This document shows, piece after piece, positions 1-12,737 of a stretch of DNA of 64,000 bases. Each line of letters opens with the position of its first letter. Position 1 is the first letter of the stretch. A program made the position numbers and the translations under genes. Source of the stretch: Sapria himalayana (Eukaryota; Streptophyta; Magnoliopsida; Malpighiales; Rafflesiaceae). Below the pieces are notes generated by a model. It was given only the letters and a program-made list of their open reading frames with translations. It was not told the DNA's origin and made no database searches. The stretch lies in the NCBI GenBank assembly GCA_029783825.1, contig JAREIK010012222.1:61384-125383 (forward strand), written 5' to 3'.

Positions 1-1440
1 TTGACATCGTTGAATATCAAGTGTTGATAGCGAACACTTGAATTCAACATGAACTATGTATAATACTAATGGAGTCTAACATTCATTTGAAATTTTTTCT
101 TTTTTAAGCCTACTTACGAACATAAAATGTAAAAATCTTATTGTCTGCTAGGTATCTTAATATATTTAACTTTTAGTCAATTTTTTATATTTTCAAATAT
201 GAATAAAACAATTTTTATTCATACTTGCACTATTAGATTAATTATATGATACATATACCTAACATAAAAAATATTATCTAATGATACATCTCTAATAATT
301 CTCACAAACATATAATCACAACACTTATATTTGAAACATTACCAAATATAATACTAAAAATTTTATTTTGAATATCATATTCTCTAAAGATCTTTGAAAA
401 ACACTCATATATATAAAGTCATAATGAGGATGAACATTCTCATGAAAATATAACTTTTTATTTAATTTTCTACTTAAAATCAATATAGTGGGTGATACCT
501 TATGTGAATACATCATCACAACAAATATAAATGTCAAAAGTCACAAAAATCACTTCATTGTTTTTTAAGTCCATTAATTACTAATTAATATATTATTCCT
601 ACTAATTTAACCTAGAAATTCTATGATAAATAAATTAAAAGTAAGTTTGCCTAATATGAATTTTATCAAGTCTTTCCTTCCAAACTCATTGTCATAAATG
701 AAGTCAATAAACCTTAAGTTGATACAACTTCAAAATTTCACTCGTCAATTAAGTTTGTTTGAGATCTAATGCACCATATTTTTTAGTGTATTAATTGGCA
801 TATCTCTTATAGTGGTCAATGCCCCCAGCAACCCCTCCTACATAATTATATCTTTCATAATATATATATTATATCAAATCTTCTTCGATATCTCTAAAAT
901 TTTATTTTAAATTATGTTAAAATGTGTGTATACTACTGAAGTTTGCTTATTTTTAAGTTTTTTAGTCACATGACTCGGTGTCATAAAAGAAAACTTAGTT
1001 TCGACCTCAAACATTTTTATCAAGTTACAACTATTATCTATATATATGTCTAATTCATTTTAATAATATTTATTATTTGTTATTTTTTAATTTAAAAGAC
1101 TAAAGCATGAGAAGAAGAATAGTATTTTTCTAATCCTTTACTTTTTTTGTTAATTTATTTATTTATATAAAAATTTTTAAATACAATATATGCAATGTAA
1201 TATGTATCTTTATTTTATGTGGGCATCATGTATTTTTTTACCTCTACATCAGATTCTCATGCTTCGAAGTCATAGCTCATCATAAAAATAACTCTGACAT
1301 TCCAATAAATTAAAATTATAATTAAAAAAAAATTATGGGCACAAACAGGATACTATGATGCTTTTATAATTTAAAAGAAGAGCCATAAGAAGAGGGGAGA
1401 GAAGACGTAATTACAACTAAATTATGAAAAATAAATTATA
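1..1440. other. AT-rich intergenic DNA, no gene seen
   Basis: Non-repetitive AT-rich sequence. The only reading frames are short and show no family resemblance or codon bias. The one structured spot is an imperfect palindrome at 9-48, described separately. Confidence 0.5.
9..48. repeat. Imperfect palindrome (possible hairpin)
   Basis: Arms CAAGTGTT (18-25) and AACACTTG (33-40) are perfect reverse complements around a 7-nt loop. They are extended by GTTGAAT (9-15) and ATTCAAC (42-48) across a small asymmetric bulge. It may be a remnant of a foldback element. No transcript or function can be inferred. Confidence 0.5.
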
Positions 1441-1442
1441 TC

Positions 1443-1491
1443 AAAATATTATTTATAGATAAAATAACACTATATCTATAAATAATATTTT
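1443..1491. repeat. Perfect 18-bp inverted repeat, 13-nt spacer
   Basis: Arm 1443-1460 (aaaatattatttatagat) is the exact reverse complement of 1474-1491. The very AT-rich stem and short loop suggest a small foldback element or cruciform-forming site. No reading frame is associated with it. Confidence 0.75.
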
Positions 1492-1680
1492 ATCCATTTA
1501 ACAACCATATATCGAATTTTGCTCATTAAACCATTGGATTCGGATGTAATCCAATAGATAAAATAATTAGAATTTTTTTTATTTTGGCCAACAGCACAAC
1601 AACAAGTGTTTTCCAATAAGCAAATAGCAACCATTTTAAAATGAATGCTTTTTACAAATGTGGTCATGCCACATTTCATG

Positions 1681-1872
1681 TCAATGTGCCTTCCTCATGG
1701 GCCATACCTGATATGACATGAGGCTCGTGTGTTCCCGCAAAAGTAGTGCCATAGGCTAGCACGAGTGAGGCCTAGACATTATTTTGAACCATGCCATGTC
1801 AAACCTGATATGTCTAAATTGTGTCATTTCATGGGTCGTGCTCAAGCTACCCAGCACACTTGACACCCCTAA
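1681..1872. repeat. Degenerate dispersed repeat ending in TTGACACCCCTA
   Basis: This is a less AT-rich island with GGGCC/GTGCC-type words (catgggccatacc, gggtcgtgctcaagc) that ends in cacacttgacacccctaat. Many plant genomes carry a GGCC-rich repeat with a terminus of this kind, often regarded as a hAT-like non-autonomous element. A second, differently degraded copy may lie at 50,786-50,870. Assignment is from general resemblance only. Confidence 0.35.
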
Positions 1873-2870
1873 TTTTATTGTATAAGATTGCATAAGTACC
1901 TAATCAAATCAAACTAGCATATAGGATGCAAAATATTAGTAAGCTTTTGTAGCTGATATGTCTCATATTATATAATCAAAACATCCTTAAGAAAATAATA
2001 TAGTATTCTCAAGTTAACTAGTCATAAATACTCAAGCTGGGAATGCATAAGTAATAAATTCAAAATACTCATATATATAAAGAGAGATCTTATTGTTAAA
2101 GAAAGAATATATAATTCAACCTACTTAATCTCAAATAGAATCTTCCTCAGAGTCTGCCAATTATTCAAATAAAAAATAATAGAAATAAAAATAAAGCTAT
2201 AATTTAATTATCTAAAAAGATAACTCACATAAAATAAACTAATAGGAAAATCAAAAATAAATATGATACAAAGAAGTAATAAAGATTAAAGCTGAATAAT
2301 AGCATAATCAAGAAACTTTTAAATATTTTTCAATTGGTAATAATAATATTTTCAAAATAAGAAAAGAATATTAAAAATATATATTTACCAATGATATAAA
2401 TATTTACTCTTGTGCTGATAATCAATAAATATGAAATGAGAGTAGAAATAAAATAATCATTTATACTTATAAGAAAAAATAATTTATTATTATCTTAGAG
2501 AAAAATTTTGTATACTCATTCTTAGTATGTGTTGTGATGAATTGACTCTATGAAGACCCCTAGATAGCTTTGACTAAAAGTCTATCTCTCTCACTACAAC
2601 ATAATACTATCGATCTATTCTCTAAAAATAATATATAATAATTATTTTTAATATGCCTAATCCTCCAATAATGAATTCACTGAACTAAGACTTTCTTCTA
2701 TCTACCTCTACTATGATAATCCAGACAATATCACAAAATTGTGATTTCTCAAAAAAATACAAAAGTAACTATACTTAATTCTTTTCACCTTTTTTTATAG
2801 AACAACAAAAACACTAATTAGGATTTCTACACAAAATTACCATCTTCCATTACCACTAACCACCATATGT
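1873..2870. other. AT-rich intergenic DNA, no gene seen
   Basis: No supported gene, RNA or transposon domain. CACTACAA occurs once at 2,592 but without the following A-rich terminus or subterminal repeats expected of a CACTA end. Confidence 0.5.
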
Positions 2871-2904
2871 TGTTGTGCACCGTTATGGTTTTTTGATAAA
2901 AACC

Positions 2905-2965
2905 CATTGCACTTTGCATGCCTCCACCATGCATTATGCCTCCATCATGCATTATGCCTCCACTA
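2905..2965. repeat. Short tandem repeat (CATGCATTATGCCTCCA type)
   Basis: About three tandem copies of a 17-18 bp unit built on catgcattatgcctcca. Two overlapping open frames that run through it (2,875-3,128) are His/Cys/Leu-rich, have no recognisable domain, and are best explained by the repeat. Confidence 0.55.
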
Positions 2966-3457
2966 CCACTTGTCTAGCATTGTGTGCCCCTTGTTGTACA
3001 TTGTACGCACCTCTTGTCGCACACTGTTCGTGCCTGCTACCCTTATGCAAGCACTTGTTGTCCTTACTGTGTTTATTTTTTTTGTTAGAGGTAAGTGTAA
3101 GTGCCCTTCTATAATGTGTAATCCCTAAATCATATATATATCAGTCTTTAAACCATATTGACAATTAAAATGTAGAAAAAAAAATTAAACATTCAATATC
3201 AAATATGTCATGCCTATCATTGGGTTGGGTGATCCCATCAAATAACATGAAATAAAAAGAAAAGAAAAGGTAAATAAAATTACAACAGAACTCAAGCCCC
3301 AGTTATGCATCCATTTAACTCCAAATGAAAAATTAAACATCTAAGGTCAAGATTTTGTTGATTATCTCACCTTCAACTATATCACATCGACTGTCTGTCA
3401 TATAACACTTGGAGCACCAATTTGTAGCGAAAATTCACTTTTGTTATTGAATAATAG

Positions 3458-3537
3458 GAGTAAAACTAGAGTGAGTCAAGATGTTCGAATTAGTTTTCAG
3501 AGTAAACCAGTGTGAGTCAGGGTGTTCAAATTAGTTT
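3458..3537. repeat. Imperfect direct duplication of about 40 bp
   Basis: The segment 3,458-3,496 (gagtaaaactagagtgagtc...) recurs at 3,500-3,537 with a few substitutions. Further short GGTTCAGGTGAG words repeat to about 3,670. It sits in otherwise unassigned DNA that may be part of a decayed retroelement. I could not find LTRs or coding domains. Confidence 0.5.
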
Positions 3538-3944
3538 ACACCCCGCCTTACTTTATCCATATATGACAATGTTCTGGTGAGCTTTGCACCAAACATTACT
3601 TCAGCCAAATGCCAGGTTCAGGTTCAGGTGAGCTTTTCGCCCAACATGACTACGCCATGTTGAGGTTCAGATGAGTTTAAACCTAGATTTGAAAATATTA
3701 AATAAAATACAACATTACTTTTTTCTACCCAACTTGAAAATATTTACAAAAGAAAAAGCATGGCTTTAGATATTTAAAAACATTAAACCAAATACAAAAT
3801 ATATTTACATATTAATGCATTTAAAATGTCAAACATTAAAATACCCTAGCATGTACAGTAATTTTCAAATTCAATTATATATTTAGATTAAATATATAAG
3901 CCTGTACAATAATTTTAAATTTCAAAAATATAGTCAGATTATAT

Positions 3945-4026
3945 GTGTGTATATATATATATATATATAAGTTAATGTACAAAAGTTTTCTAAAACATAT
4001 ATATATACACACACACACACACACAC
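3945..4026. repeat. (AT)n and (AC)n microsatellites
   Basis: An AT run at about 3,951-3,969 and a compound AT/AC run at about 3,998-4,026, embedded in AT-rich DNA (3,700-4,290) in which no gene is visible. Confidence 0.8.
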
Positions 4027-4299
4027 TTATATTTATATAATTATATCCATGAATATTTTTGAAAACTTATATATATAAATATTATCAAAAACTCATATAA
4101 ATATAAATATAAATATATATATATATGTTATTTTGGAAAGGTATGTCATGGTCTATATATGAAAGTATAACTAACCCAAATAGCTAAAAAAATTACTAGC
4201 TAAATGCATATATTTTGAAAAAAAAAATATTTAAAGAATTATCGATTCTAATTGTATATAAACTAATAAAAATATAAATTTAGATAATTATGTAGTGAC

Positions 4300-5349
4300 A
4301 TATTTAAATTACCTGGAGAAAATCCGTCGCTAATAATTATCTAGGAAAATTCTGTCGCTAAATTCTCCATTTTTCTTTGGGCAGAAATTATGAAAATTCA
4401 GTGGCAGATTATGTCGGGATATAATTAGCTAGAAAAAATTCGTTACTAATAATTAGCTAGGGAAATTCCATTGCTAAATCCATCGTAAAATTAATGATTT
4501 TAATTTCCGTGAAATTCCATCACTAAATCCGTTACTAATTTATGGATTTTATTAGTTAGAGATATTCGCTTCCTAAATCCGTAGTTAAAATATGGATTTT
4601 ATTAGTTAGTGAAAATTCGTCACTAAATCTATCCCTAAATAAAGAATTTTATTAGTAAAGTAAAATCCATCACTAAATCAATGATTTTATTAGCAAAGAA
4701 AAATCCATCACTAAATTCGTCGCTAAATCAAGGAATTTATTAGCAAGGGAAACTACGTAGCTAAATCCGTCGCTAAATCAAGAATTTTATTAGCAAGAAA
4801 AAATCCGTCGCTAAATCCGTTACTAAATCATTGATTTTATTAGCAAGTGAAAATCCATCTCTAATTCCGTCGCTAAATCATGAATTTTATTAGAAAGGGT
4901 AAATCTGTCGCTAAATCCATCGCTAAATCATGGATTATATTATCTAGGGAAAATCCATCGATAAATTCGTTGCTAAACATTAGCTAGGGAAAGTCCATCA
5001 CTAATTTCATGCTTTTATTAGCAAGGGATATTCTGTCGCAATATCCGTCACTAAATTCCCCATTTTTTTGAGTAGAAGTTATGAAAATTTTCCGTTGCTA
5101 AATCTGTTTATAAAATCCCTACTTTTTTTGAGCGGATTTTATGAAAATTTTCTGTCACTAATCTGTTGCTAAATCCCCCGCTTTTTTGAGCAAAATTTTC
5201 AAAAAATTTTCTCTCCCTAATCCATTGTTATATTTTTTCCAAAAAAAGATCATAAATTCCTTACTATTCCGTAGCTAATCCCTTATAATTTAGCTATGGA
5301 TTGATCCATAGCTAAAATTCCCTAGCTAAATTGAATTTTTCTTGTAGTG
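4300..5349. mobile_element. Terminal region of a CACTA (En/Spm) element, end at 5,349
   Basis: The right end reads ...gaatttttcttgtagtg, the reverse complement of the plant CACTA terminus CACTACAAGAAAAATTC. Inside it lie many copies of a GTCGCTAAAT-type word and of TAGCTAGGGAAA, the sort of subterminal motif these elements use as transposase-binding sites. No matching opposite terminus was found to the left, so the element appears truncated or rearranged. It points away from the TNP2 gene at 8,313, so that gene is probably not part of the same element unless an inversion occurred. The 3-bp target duplication cannot be tested without the other end. Confidence 0.75.
4497..4950. repeat. About nine tandem 50-bp subterminal repeats
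   Basis: The TTTTATTAG landmark recurs at 4547, 4597, 4647, 4685, 4735, 4785, 4835, 4885 and about 4935, that is, steps of 50 bp with one step of 38. Each unit carries a TTTTATTAGCAAGGGAAAAT-like half and usually two copies of a 12-bp CCGTCGCTAAAT-like word. The 38-bp step lacks one of the two 12-mers. This is a nested repeat inside the CACTA subterminal region. Confidence 0.75.
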
Positions 5350-5640
5350 AAATAGTTGAGATATTTAATTAATAAAATGATGATATGTCATAATATTGTT
5401 AATTCATAATAATATGTGATAGCCATAGATAGAAATCTAGAATGCTACTTTCTAGAGGATAATAGTGATTTAGTGGGAAAATTGTATGATGAACATCATG
5501 TTGGACTAATTGTATGGTGATTAACCTCTGATAAATAAACAAACATAAGTTGCCGCTTTGAGAGATAGCCAAATGTTAAAAGTCTTGCATTGATTAAAAG
5601 CTAGGATGATCTTGAGGATGATAAATAATTATATGTTTAA
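5350..5640. other. Unassigned DNA beyond the CACTA terminus
   Basis: Flanking sequence outside the element end at 5,349. It has slightly lower AT content than its neighbours. No open frame or family resemblance is visible. Confidence 0.4.
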
Positions 5641-6573
5641 CTATATATGTATAATTATTTATACATATTTGTATAATTATATAAATCTCTTTATAACTAT
5701 ATTTTATTATATTTGTAACTATGTAAACTAATTTTATAACTATATCCACAACTATATATAACTATTTTTTTAACTTAATTATAATTTATAACTATATGTA
5801 TAATTCTATATAACTATATTTCTAACAAAATATACTATATGTTTAATAATATATAACAATATTTAATTGTATTTTACATTATAAATATTTGTATAACTAT
5901 GTAATACTCTATATAATTAAATATAACTATATTTGTAACTATGTATATAGATATGTATTCATATAATTAAATAATTAAATATAATGTTTTTTATTTGTTT
6001 ATAACCTTTTAAACATTTTTATATAACTACTTGTATGAATATATCTATATATAACTATATGTTTAACTATATATAACTTTATTTTTAACTATATATACTA
6101 TAGGTATAAGAACATATAACTATAAATAAATGTCTTTGACTATATGTATAACTATAAAAACATTATACATAAATATATTAAAATTTATAATTAACAACAT
6201 ATATTTACTAAATATTTTTATATATTTGTATAAAAAAATGTATTTTAGTATTTATATACCTATATATAACTATATGTATAAATATAAGCTATTATAAAAA
6301 TATATATATATACCTACATGTATAAATATAAGTTAAACTATATGTGTATATATATGTATAACTACATGTAACTATATTTATAACTACATGTATAACAACA
6401 TACAACATTATGTTTAATTATGTGTATAACTATATAAAAATATTTGTAAAACTAAATAAAACTTTATATAATTAAATATAACTATATTTTTAACTATTTA
6501 TACATATATGTAATCTATATATTTGTTTATAACTATGTATATATTTATGTAAAACTAAATATAACTACTCATA

Positions 6574-6620
<47 letters not shown>

Positions 6621-6631
6621 TTTTATAACTA

Positions 6632-6683
<52 letters not shown>

Positions 6684-7290
6684 TAAATGTTTAATGATAT
6701 ATAATTTTTTATAACTATATATATTATATGTATAAAAACAATTAGCTATAAATAATTCTATCTTACAATATGTATACCTATAAAAAATTTATACATAACT
6801 ATATTTAAATATATGTTTAACAACATATATTTAATATACATTTTTATATATTAGTATAAAAAATGTATTTTAGTATATATATACCTATACATAACTATAT
6901 GTATAAATATATGAAATTATATAAAAATATATATATATATATACATACATGTATAAATATAAGTTTAACTATACATGTAACTATATGTATAACCACATGT
7001 AACTATATTTATAATTATATATATAAAAACATACAACATAAAGTTTAACTATATGTGTATAACTATATATAAATATTTGTATAAATATAAAAAACTCTAT
7101 ATAAATAAATATAACTTTATTTTTAATTATGCATACATATATGTATAAATGTATGTAAATCTATATAATTATTTAAAACTATACATTTATGTATAACTAC
7201 TTATAACTACATGTATGCATGTATCTATATATAACTATATGTTTAACTATATATAATTATTTATGACTACATATACTATGTGTATACTAA
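5640..7290 (+). repeat. AT-rich TATAACTATATG-type repeat, CACTA leader
   Basis: Highly degenerate repetition of words such as tataactatatgtataac. A stretch around 5,690-6,000 is clearly related to 22,560-22,970, including the shared words gtaaactaattttataac and actctatataattaaata, and there it lies behind a CACTA left end. I infer that this is the AT-rich upstream part of the CACTA family whose transposase follows. The reading frame at 6,863-7,048 is a product of the repeat. Confidence 0.6.
6578..6679. repeat. Two (AT)n microsatellites
   Basis: Pure AT runs at about 6,578-6,616 and 6,634-6,678, separated by a short unique stretch. Confidence 0.9.
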
Positions 7291-7309
7291 CACATTATTA
7301 TTAATGGGA

Positions 7310-7683
7310 TAATTCTAATTTGTTGCACTAACTTGATTAAATGGAAAAAGATATATAATCAACAATATGTAAGCACATAGCATGAGAGTGTCCGTTGGTC
7401 AGGCTCATATATGGTATACTACAATTAAGGTACACTTACCTAATCCCAGCCCTTAGGCCTCAGACTCATATATGAACTTGTGTATGACAAAAGATGTAAT
7501 ATCTAATAGTTTTGTATGGAATAAAATTTGTTTTTGTTTTATGTAATTCCTCATTCTAACACTACATTCTCTATGAGTCTCTCTCTCCTACTCTAATTAT
7601 TTCTGTGTCTCTCTCTTCCTCTTTTTCTTTCTATGTAACACACTCTCTCTCTTGTTTTTTTCTTTCTAACTCTCCTTTCTTAC
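7310..7683. other. Unassigned DNA upstream of the CT microsatellite
   Basis: CTCATATATG occurs twice (about 7,404 and 7,467) flanking a small GC-richer patch. The sequence becomes CT-rich after 7,570. There is no supported gene. Confidence 0.4.
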
Positions 7684-7685
7684 TT

Positions 7686-7729
<44 letters not shown>

Positions 7730-8035
7730 CCTGCCTCCCTCCCTCTAGCTCTCTCTCTCTCTCCCTCCCTCTCTCTCTCTCTCCCTCTCTCTCCCTTTCA
7801 CCATTTCTCTCCCCCTCTCTCTCCCTTTCACCATTTCTCTCCCCTCTCTCTCCCTTTCACCATTTCTCTTCCCCTCTCTTTACCCCCTTTCTCTCTCTCT
7901 CTCTCTCTCTCTCGCACTCCCTCTCCCCTTTCTCTCTCTCTCTCTCTCTCCCCATCTCTCCATTTCTCTGTCCCTCTCTCTCTCCTGATCTTCTCTCTCC
8001 CTCTCTCTCCCTCTCCCTCTCCCCATTCAAACTTT
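7684..8035. repeat. (CT)n / CTCTCCCT low-complexity tract
   Basis: A long pyrimidine tract with CT dinucleotides and a CCCTTTCACCATTTCTCT-type block repeated about three times around 7,790-7,870. The 117-codon Ser/Leu/Pro frame across it is an artefact. CT tracts near plant 5' leaders are common, so it could be the upstream leader of the transposase gene at 8,313, but that is only a guess. Confidence 0.85.
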
Positions 8036-8312
8036 AAATGTCTTTCATTTTTGCTTTCCTTTCTTGTACATTATCATATTTTGCGCCCTTTATCTAGTAA
8101 TACCATGATATCTATTAATTTTTATCATGCTAAAATTACTTTATCTATTCATGTAAATTCTACAAATCCATTGCCTCTATATTGATGTTATTTAATTTTT
8201 AAATATTCATCTGTAAGTAATTTTATTTAATTATTAGTATATTTTGAAGTAATAGAATGTTTAATTCAAAATAATATTTGACCATTGTTTTTTGTAAATA
8301 TAACAGGGCAAA

Positions 8313-11300
8313 ATGAGTTCATATCATAAGTGGATATACTAAAGGTTTATTAATGGAATTTTGAATAAAGATTTTTTGAGTGGCTTAAAACTTTCATCAA
8401 GTTTGCATGTAGTCAATCGAGATGGATGGATGGAGAAAAAATTAAGTGTCCATGTAATCATCGCAATTGTCAGAATATCCTTTTTCGTGATGTAAACACT
8501 ATAATATACCATTTGGCTAAATATGGCTTTGTGCCAAATTATTTTGATTGGATTTATAATGGGGAAAGTACAATGGCTCGGAACCTTGACAAAAATGAGG
8601 GTATTGAATCGTTTGCTTGTGGTGAAAAAGCATCAAACACATACCATAGAATGATCACGGAAGCTGCTGGTGCTGACTTCAATAAGGATTACATGGATGA
8701 ACTACCTAAGCCTGAAGCTCATAAATTTTATGAAATGCTTAAAGCTGAAGATAAAAAGGTGTAGCCTAGTTGTAAAACATATTTGCAATTGTTACTTGTG
8801 GCTCGACTTATGAGCATTAAGTCAGAAAATCATATGTTTGAGAAATTATTTGATCAAGTGTCAAAACTGATGAAAGATATAGTCCTAGATAATAATTTGA
8901 TCACTAATAACTTTTACAACACTAAGAAGTTACTACGAGGAATGGGTCTACCAGTGGAAAAAATTGATTGTTATTTCAATGGATGTATTTTATATTGGGG
9001 TGGTGATAGTGATTTATTAGCTGTAAGTTTTGTTATCATCATTGATTTAAGAAGGCATCTCGTGTTGTAGATACGCGACAAAAATTGAAAGTTGCATTTA
9101 AAAAGATGTATAATTTATATTAATTCCTCGATTACTCATACTATACGCATCAAATGATATAGCAATGATATGAGGTGGCATTCTGAGTATGAGTTTGAAG
9201 AAGGGGTAATGCGTCATTCATCATATTCACTTGCTTGGAAGCATTTTAATTATATAGATCAAGATTTTGCAGCTGAAAGTTGAAATGTGAGATTGGGTTT
9301 CTTCATGGATGGATTTCAACCATTTGAGCAATCTGGACAATAGTATTCAACATGACCAGTGATAGTGGCACATTATAACTTGCCTCTGTGGTTGTGTATG
9401 AAGGAGTAATATATGTTTTTGTCAAAAGTGGTTCCAGGGCCAAAAAAAACATAAAAGACATGCTGGATATTTTTTTACAGCCTCTTATAGTAGAGTTAAA
9501 TCATTTGTAGGATGTTGGTGTGAATACATATGATATCTTAAAGAAGAAAAATTTATTTATGTAGGTGGCCCTTATGTGGACAGTAATTGATATTTTTGCA
9601 TATTCAATGTTGTCTGGCTGGAGTATTACAGGATGATTCGCATGCCCACATTGCATAAAGAATTATGATGCATTTACCCTCAAATTTAGTGGTAAATAGT
9701 CATGGTTTGATAACCATCATAAGTTTCTACATACGAATCATCCATTTCAAAGAAATAGAATTGCATTTCAAAAAAATAAAACTATTATGACAGTTGCACC
9801 AGCAGTTCATTCAGGAGATGATTATGACAGAGATTTAGAGTTTAGGTTTGAAGAAGGTAACTAAAAAGGATGCTACTAGAAGTAATGGACCAATAGGCAA
9901 AATATTTGGTTGTAGTAAACGTAGTATATTTTTGGACTTTCCCTATTGGAATTCCTAAATAATTCATTATAACTTAGATGTAATGCATGTTGAAAAAAAT
10001 ATGTTTAATAATATTTTCAACACTATCCTTAATGTAGATGGAAAAATAAAAGATACTTTAAAATCAAGACAAGAGCTGAATGATTAATGTCGGTGTCTTG
10101 AATTTAAACTGAATGAGGCAACAAAAAAATTTTCTAAACTCGCTACCCACTTGATAAGAAGGCAAGATATATATTGTGTGAATGGGTTAAAAATTTGAAT
10201 TTCTCTGATGGATATGTGTTAAATATGGGTAAATGCACAGATATACAAATTTGAATGAAAAGTCATTATGATCATGTATTTATATAGATATTAATACATA
10301 TTGCATTCTGTGAATTACATCCCCTAAGTGTTTTGAAGTTCCTTACAGAACTTATTTTATTTTTTAAATAGCTAACTACAACAATAATCAAAATAGATAA
10401 CATTGTGAGGTTGGAGAATGACATTCCACTTATTATTTGTAAGCTTGAGCAGATATTCCCACAGAGTTTTTTTGACTCAATGGAGCATTTGCCGGTCTAT
10501 TTGGCATATGAAGCAAGGATAGCAGGGCCAGTGCAATATAAGTAGATGTATCCTGAAGATAGGTAAATACATATAATTTGCTTTGTTTTATTATTTCATA
10601 TATAAAGTAATATTATAATTTAATATAATTGAAACCTAACATTGTGGTTGTAGGTATCTTCGTAAGTTGAAATTGAATATTAGAAACAAGACAAAAGGTG
10701 AAATTCAATTTGTAATGCATATTTAGTAGAAGAAGCATCATCATTTTGTTCTTATTATTTTGAGGATCATGTTAATATAAATAATAGAAATGTGTCTCGG
10801 AATGATGAAGGTCATGTGATGGGAGAAGATGATTATGTGGACAAACTATCTATCTTCAAGTACCCTGGAAGAATATTTGGAAGAGCAATAAAAAGATGTA
10901 TGATAGATGAAAAGTACAAAGCAACCCAGAACTATGTTTTACTTAATTGTGAGGATGTTGCACCACATATTGAGTAATTATACCCAAAATGGTTGCAAGT
11001 TTAATCATATTTTAATTTTATCATTAATAGGAATTATTAAAAATGGATGTAGATTTTTTTCTCTCTTTTTATATCTGTGCATTATTTATGTTTAGCAATT
11101 AAAATATAGGCAACTAGCAATTTCTAGCAATTATGTCGATTATATGCTAGAAACTGAATTTGCGAATTGGTTCAAAAATTATGTGAGAATTATTAAATTT
11201 TAAATTTTTGAATTATTTAATTTATTAGTATCTTTTATTTGTTAATATCATTTTTTAAATTTATATCATAGGCAATTGATCCTTCAAATGGAGATTCAAA

Positions 11301-11994
11301 TATTTTTATTCAGAATCTAAGTAAATACCCGTTTAGATATGTGACAACCTATCCTTGGTATTTTATAAATGGATATAAATTTAACACAATCGAGCATGGT
11401 TCTTCTAAAATAACAATGAATATTGGTGTATGCATAAAGGCTCAGGTTATAGTGTAGATGATATTAATTATCATGGTCAACTCAAACAAGTTATGAGTTA
11501 GAGTATCTTGGACTCGAAAATAATAGGATTGTATTATTAAAGTGCGAGTTGTTAAATCCTATATGAAATATGAGAACAAAGATTCATTCGGATTATAAGT
11601 TATTAGATATTAACGATAAATGAAGATATAATTGATATGAGCCATTTATTATGGTAGTTTAAGCCACTCAAGTATATTATTATACATATCCGAGTTTATC
11701 TCGTGATAAGAGTGATTGGTGCCTGATTTGCAAAATCAAAGCTCGATCAAATTTTGAAGTACCAACATCACAACAAAGAAGTGCAGACTTAGATATTGCA
11801 CCTGTATTGCAGGAAGATGCCATATATAATATTTAGCCTGTGCATATAGATGAAGATTAAGAAAATTTATCTTGCTCAAATAGTGGCCTAATAGAAATTG
11901 AAGATGATCAATTTCTATTTGAAGATGAGTTTGAACTTCTATCGAATCAGAGAAAATATCAGAAGATCCATTGGACAATGATGCCGATAATTAA
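8313..11994 (+). pseudogene. CACTA transposase (TNP2-like), decayed
   Basis: This would encode the DNA-cutting transposase of a CACTA/En-Spm element. Family landmarks appear in order. The N-terminal transposase-associated domain is at 8,313-8,560 (MSSYHKWIY, then IKCPCNHRNCQN and YLAKYGFVPNYFDWIYNGE-like text). A TNP2 linker follows at 8,780-9,010 (NNFYNTKKLLRGMGLPVEKI...). The tnp2 core is at about 9,150-10,130 (MRHSSYSLAWKHFNYIDQDF, NVRLGFFMDGFQPF, PVIVAHYNLPLWLCMKE, LDVMHVEKNMFNNIF). A DUF4216-like C-terminal part is at about 11,270-11,520 (YPWYFINGYKFNTIEHG). Frameshifts and stops are numerous, starting with a stop about ten codons in, so it cannot make an active enzyme. Some interruptions may be introns. 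The identification is from family motifs; the exact exon structure is not resolved. Confidence 0.8.
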
Positions 11995-12134
11995 ACTATT
12001 ATAATTGTATTATAATATTAAACTATCAAAGAGTTTCTAAATTTTGTTGAAATCTATCAGTATGTTTTATTCTAAAATGCATGCTTGTTCATCATATTTG
12101 TATTATTTGTTCTATGTTTTATTTTGTACATCAG

Positions 12135-12737
12135 ATGGCACATAAAAGACGTGGCCATGGTGGAGTTGGATGTGGATGCAAAAATGAACCAAATTCATCT
12201 AGTATGTTACATCATATTGTAGAATCAGTACAATCTCATTTCTACCATATCCAGACTTCAACATCTCAATCACCATCTCCATTTCTATCAGCATCACCAT
12301 CATTGAGACCACCATCCATTATGCTTCATGCACACACTTTTGATTCTTCTCTATCTCCTACACCACATTTTAGACCGATAGTTTCCCCATTTACAAAACC
12401 AATGACATCATCAAATGCTGTGTCTTCCTCTACATTCAGTCTAAGTTAGTAATTGAGATTATGGATGGGAGGTAAACAAATGTAAATATGACTTGAAAAA
12501 AAAATCTGATGTTACTGTCAGGGGCTTTTTTTTAAATATATTGTTATGATTTGCTTGTTTTCAATGTTATTTATTTATTTGTATAGTTTTATTCCATCTC
12601 ACAAGTGCTTGACTATAATTATAAAGTCTTTTAAGAAAATGGATGATTCTAAAGTATTCTCTTGAAACAAAGTTTCCGAATCAACAAAAGAGTCTTATTT
12701 TAATGACAGGTAAAAAATAACAAAACAAAAGCATTGC
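12135..12737 (+). pseudogene. TNP1-like second gene of the CACTA element, 5' part
   Basis: The start is chosen at the ATG opening MAHKRRGHGGVGCGCKNEP, because the paralogous copy at 53,650 aligns from its ATG at the same place. A Ser/Pro-rich low-complexity segment follows, running to a stop near 12,449. Homology to the other copy resumes at 12,585-12,733 and ends just past a GT-type splice donor (acaggtaaaaaataac). There the sequence departs abruptly into the LINE. The gene lies 140 bp after the TNP2 remnant on the same strand, the usual order in CACTA elements. The other copy shows the missing 3' part, which resembles the plant transposase_24 family. Confidence 0.65.

Noticed and set aside
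2592..2600. CACTACAAC as a possible left end of a CACTA element finishing at 5,349
   Set aside because: Only the first eight bases match the terminus, no subterminal repeats follow it, and CACTACAA occurs by chance often enough in 64 kb.
3300..3700. Possible LTR retrotransposon piece (ggagcaccaatttgtagcg)
   Set aside because: No paired LTR, primer-binding site, polypurine tract or coding domain could be found nearby.
7684..8037. Ser/Leu/Pro-rich frame
   Set aside because: It is a direct translation of the CT microsatellite.
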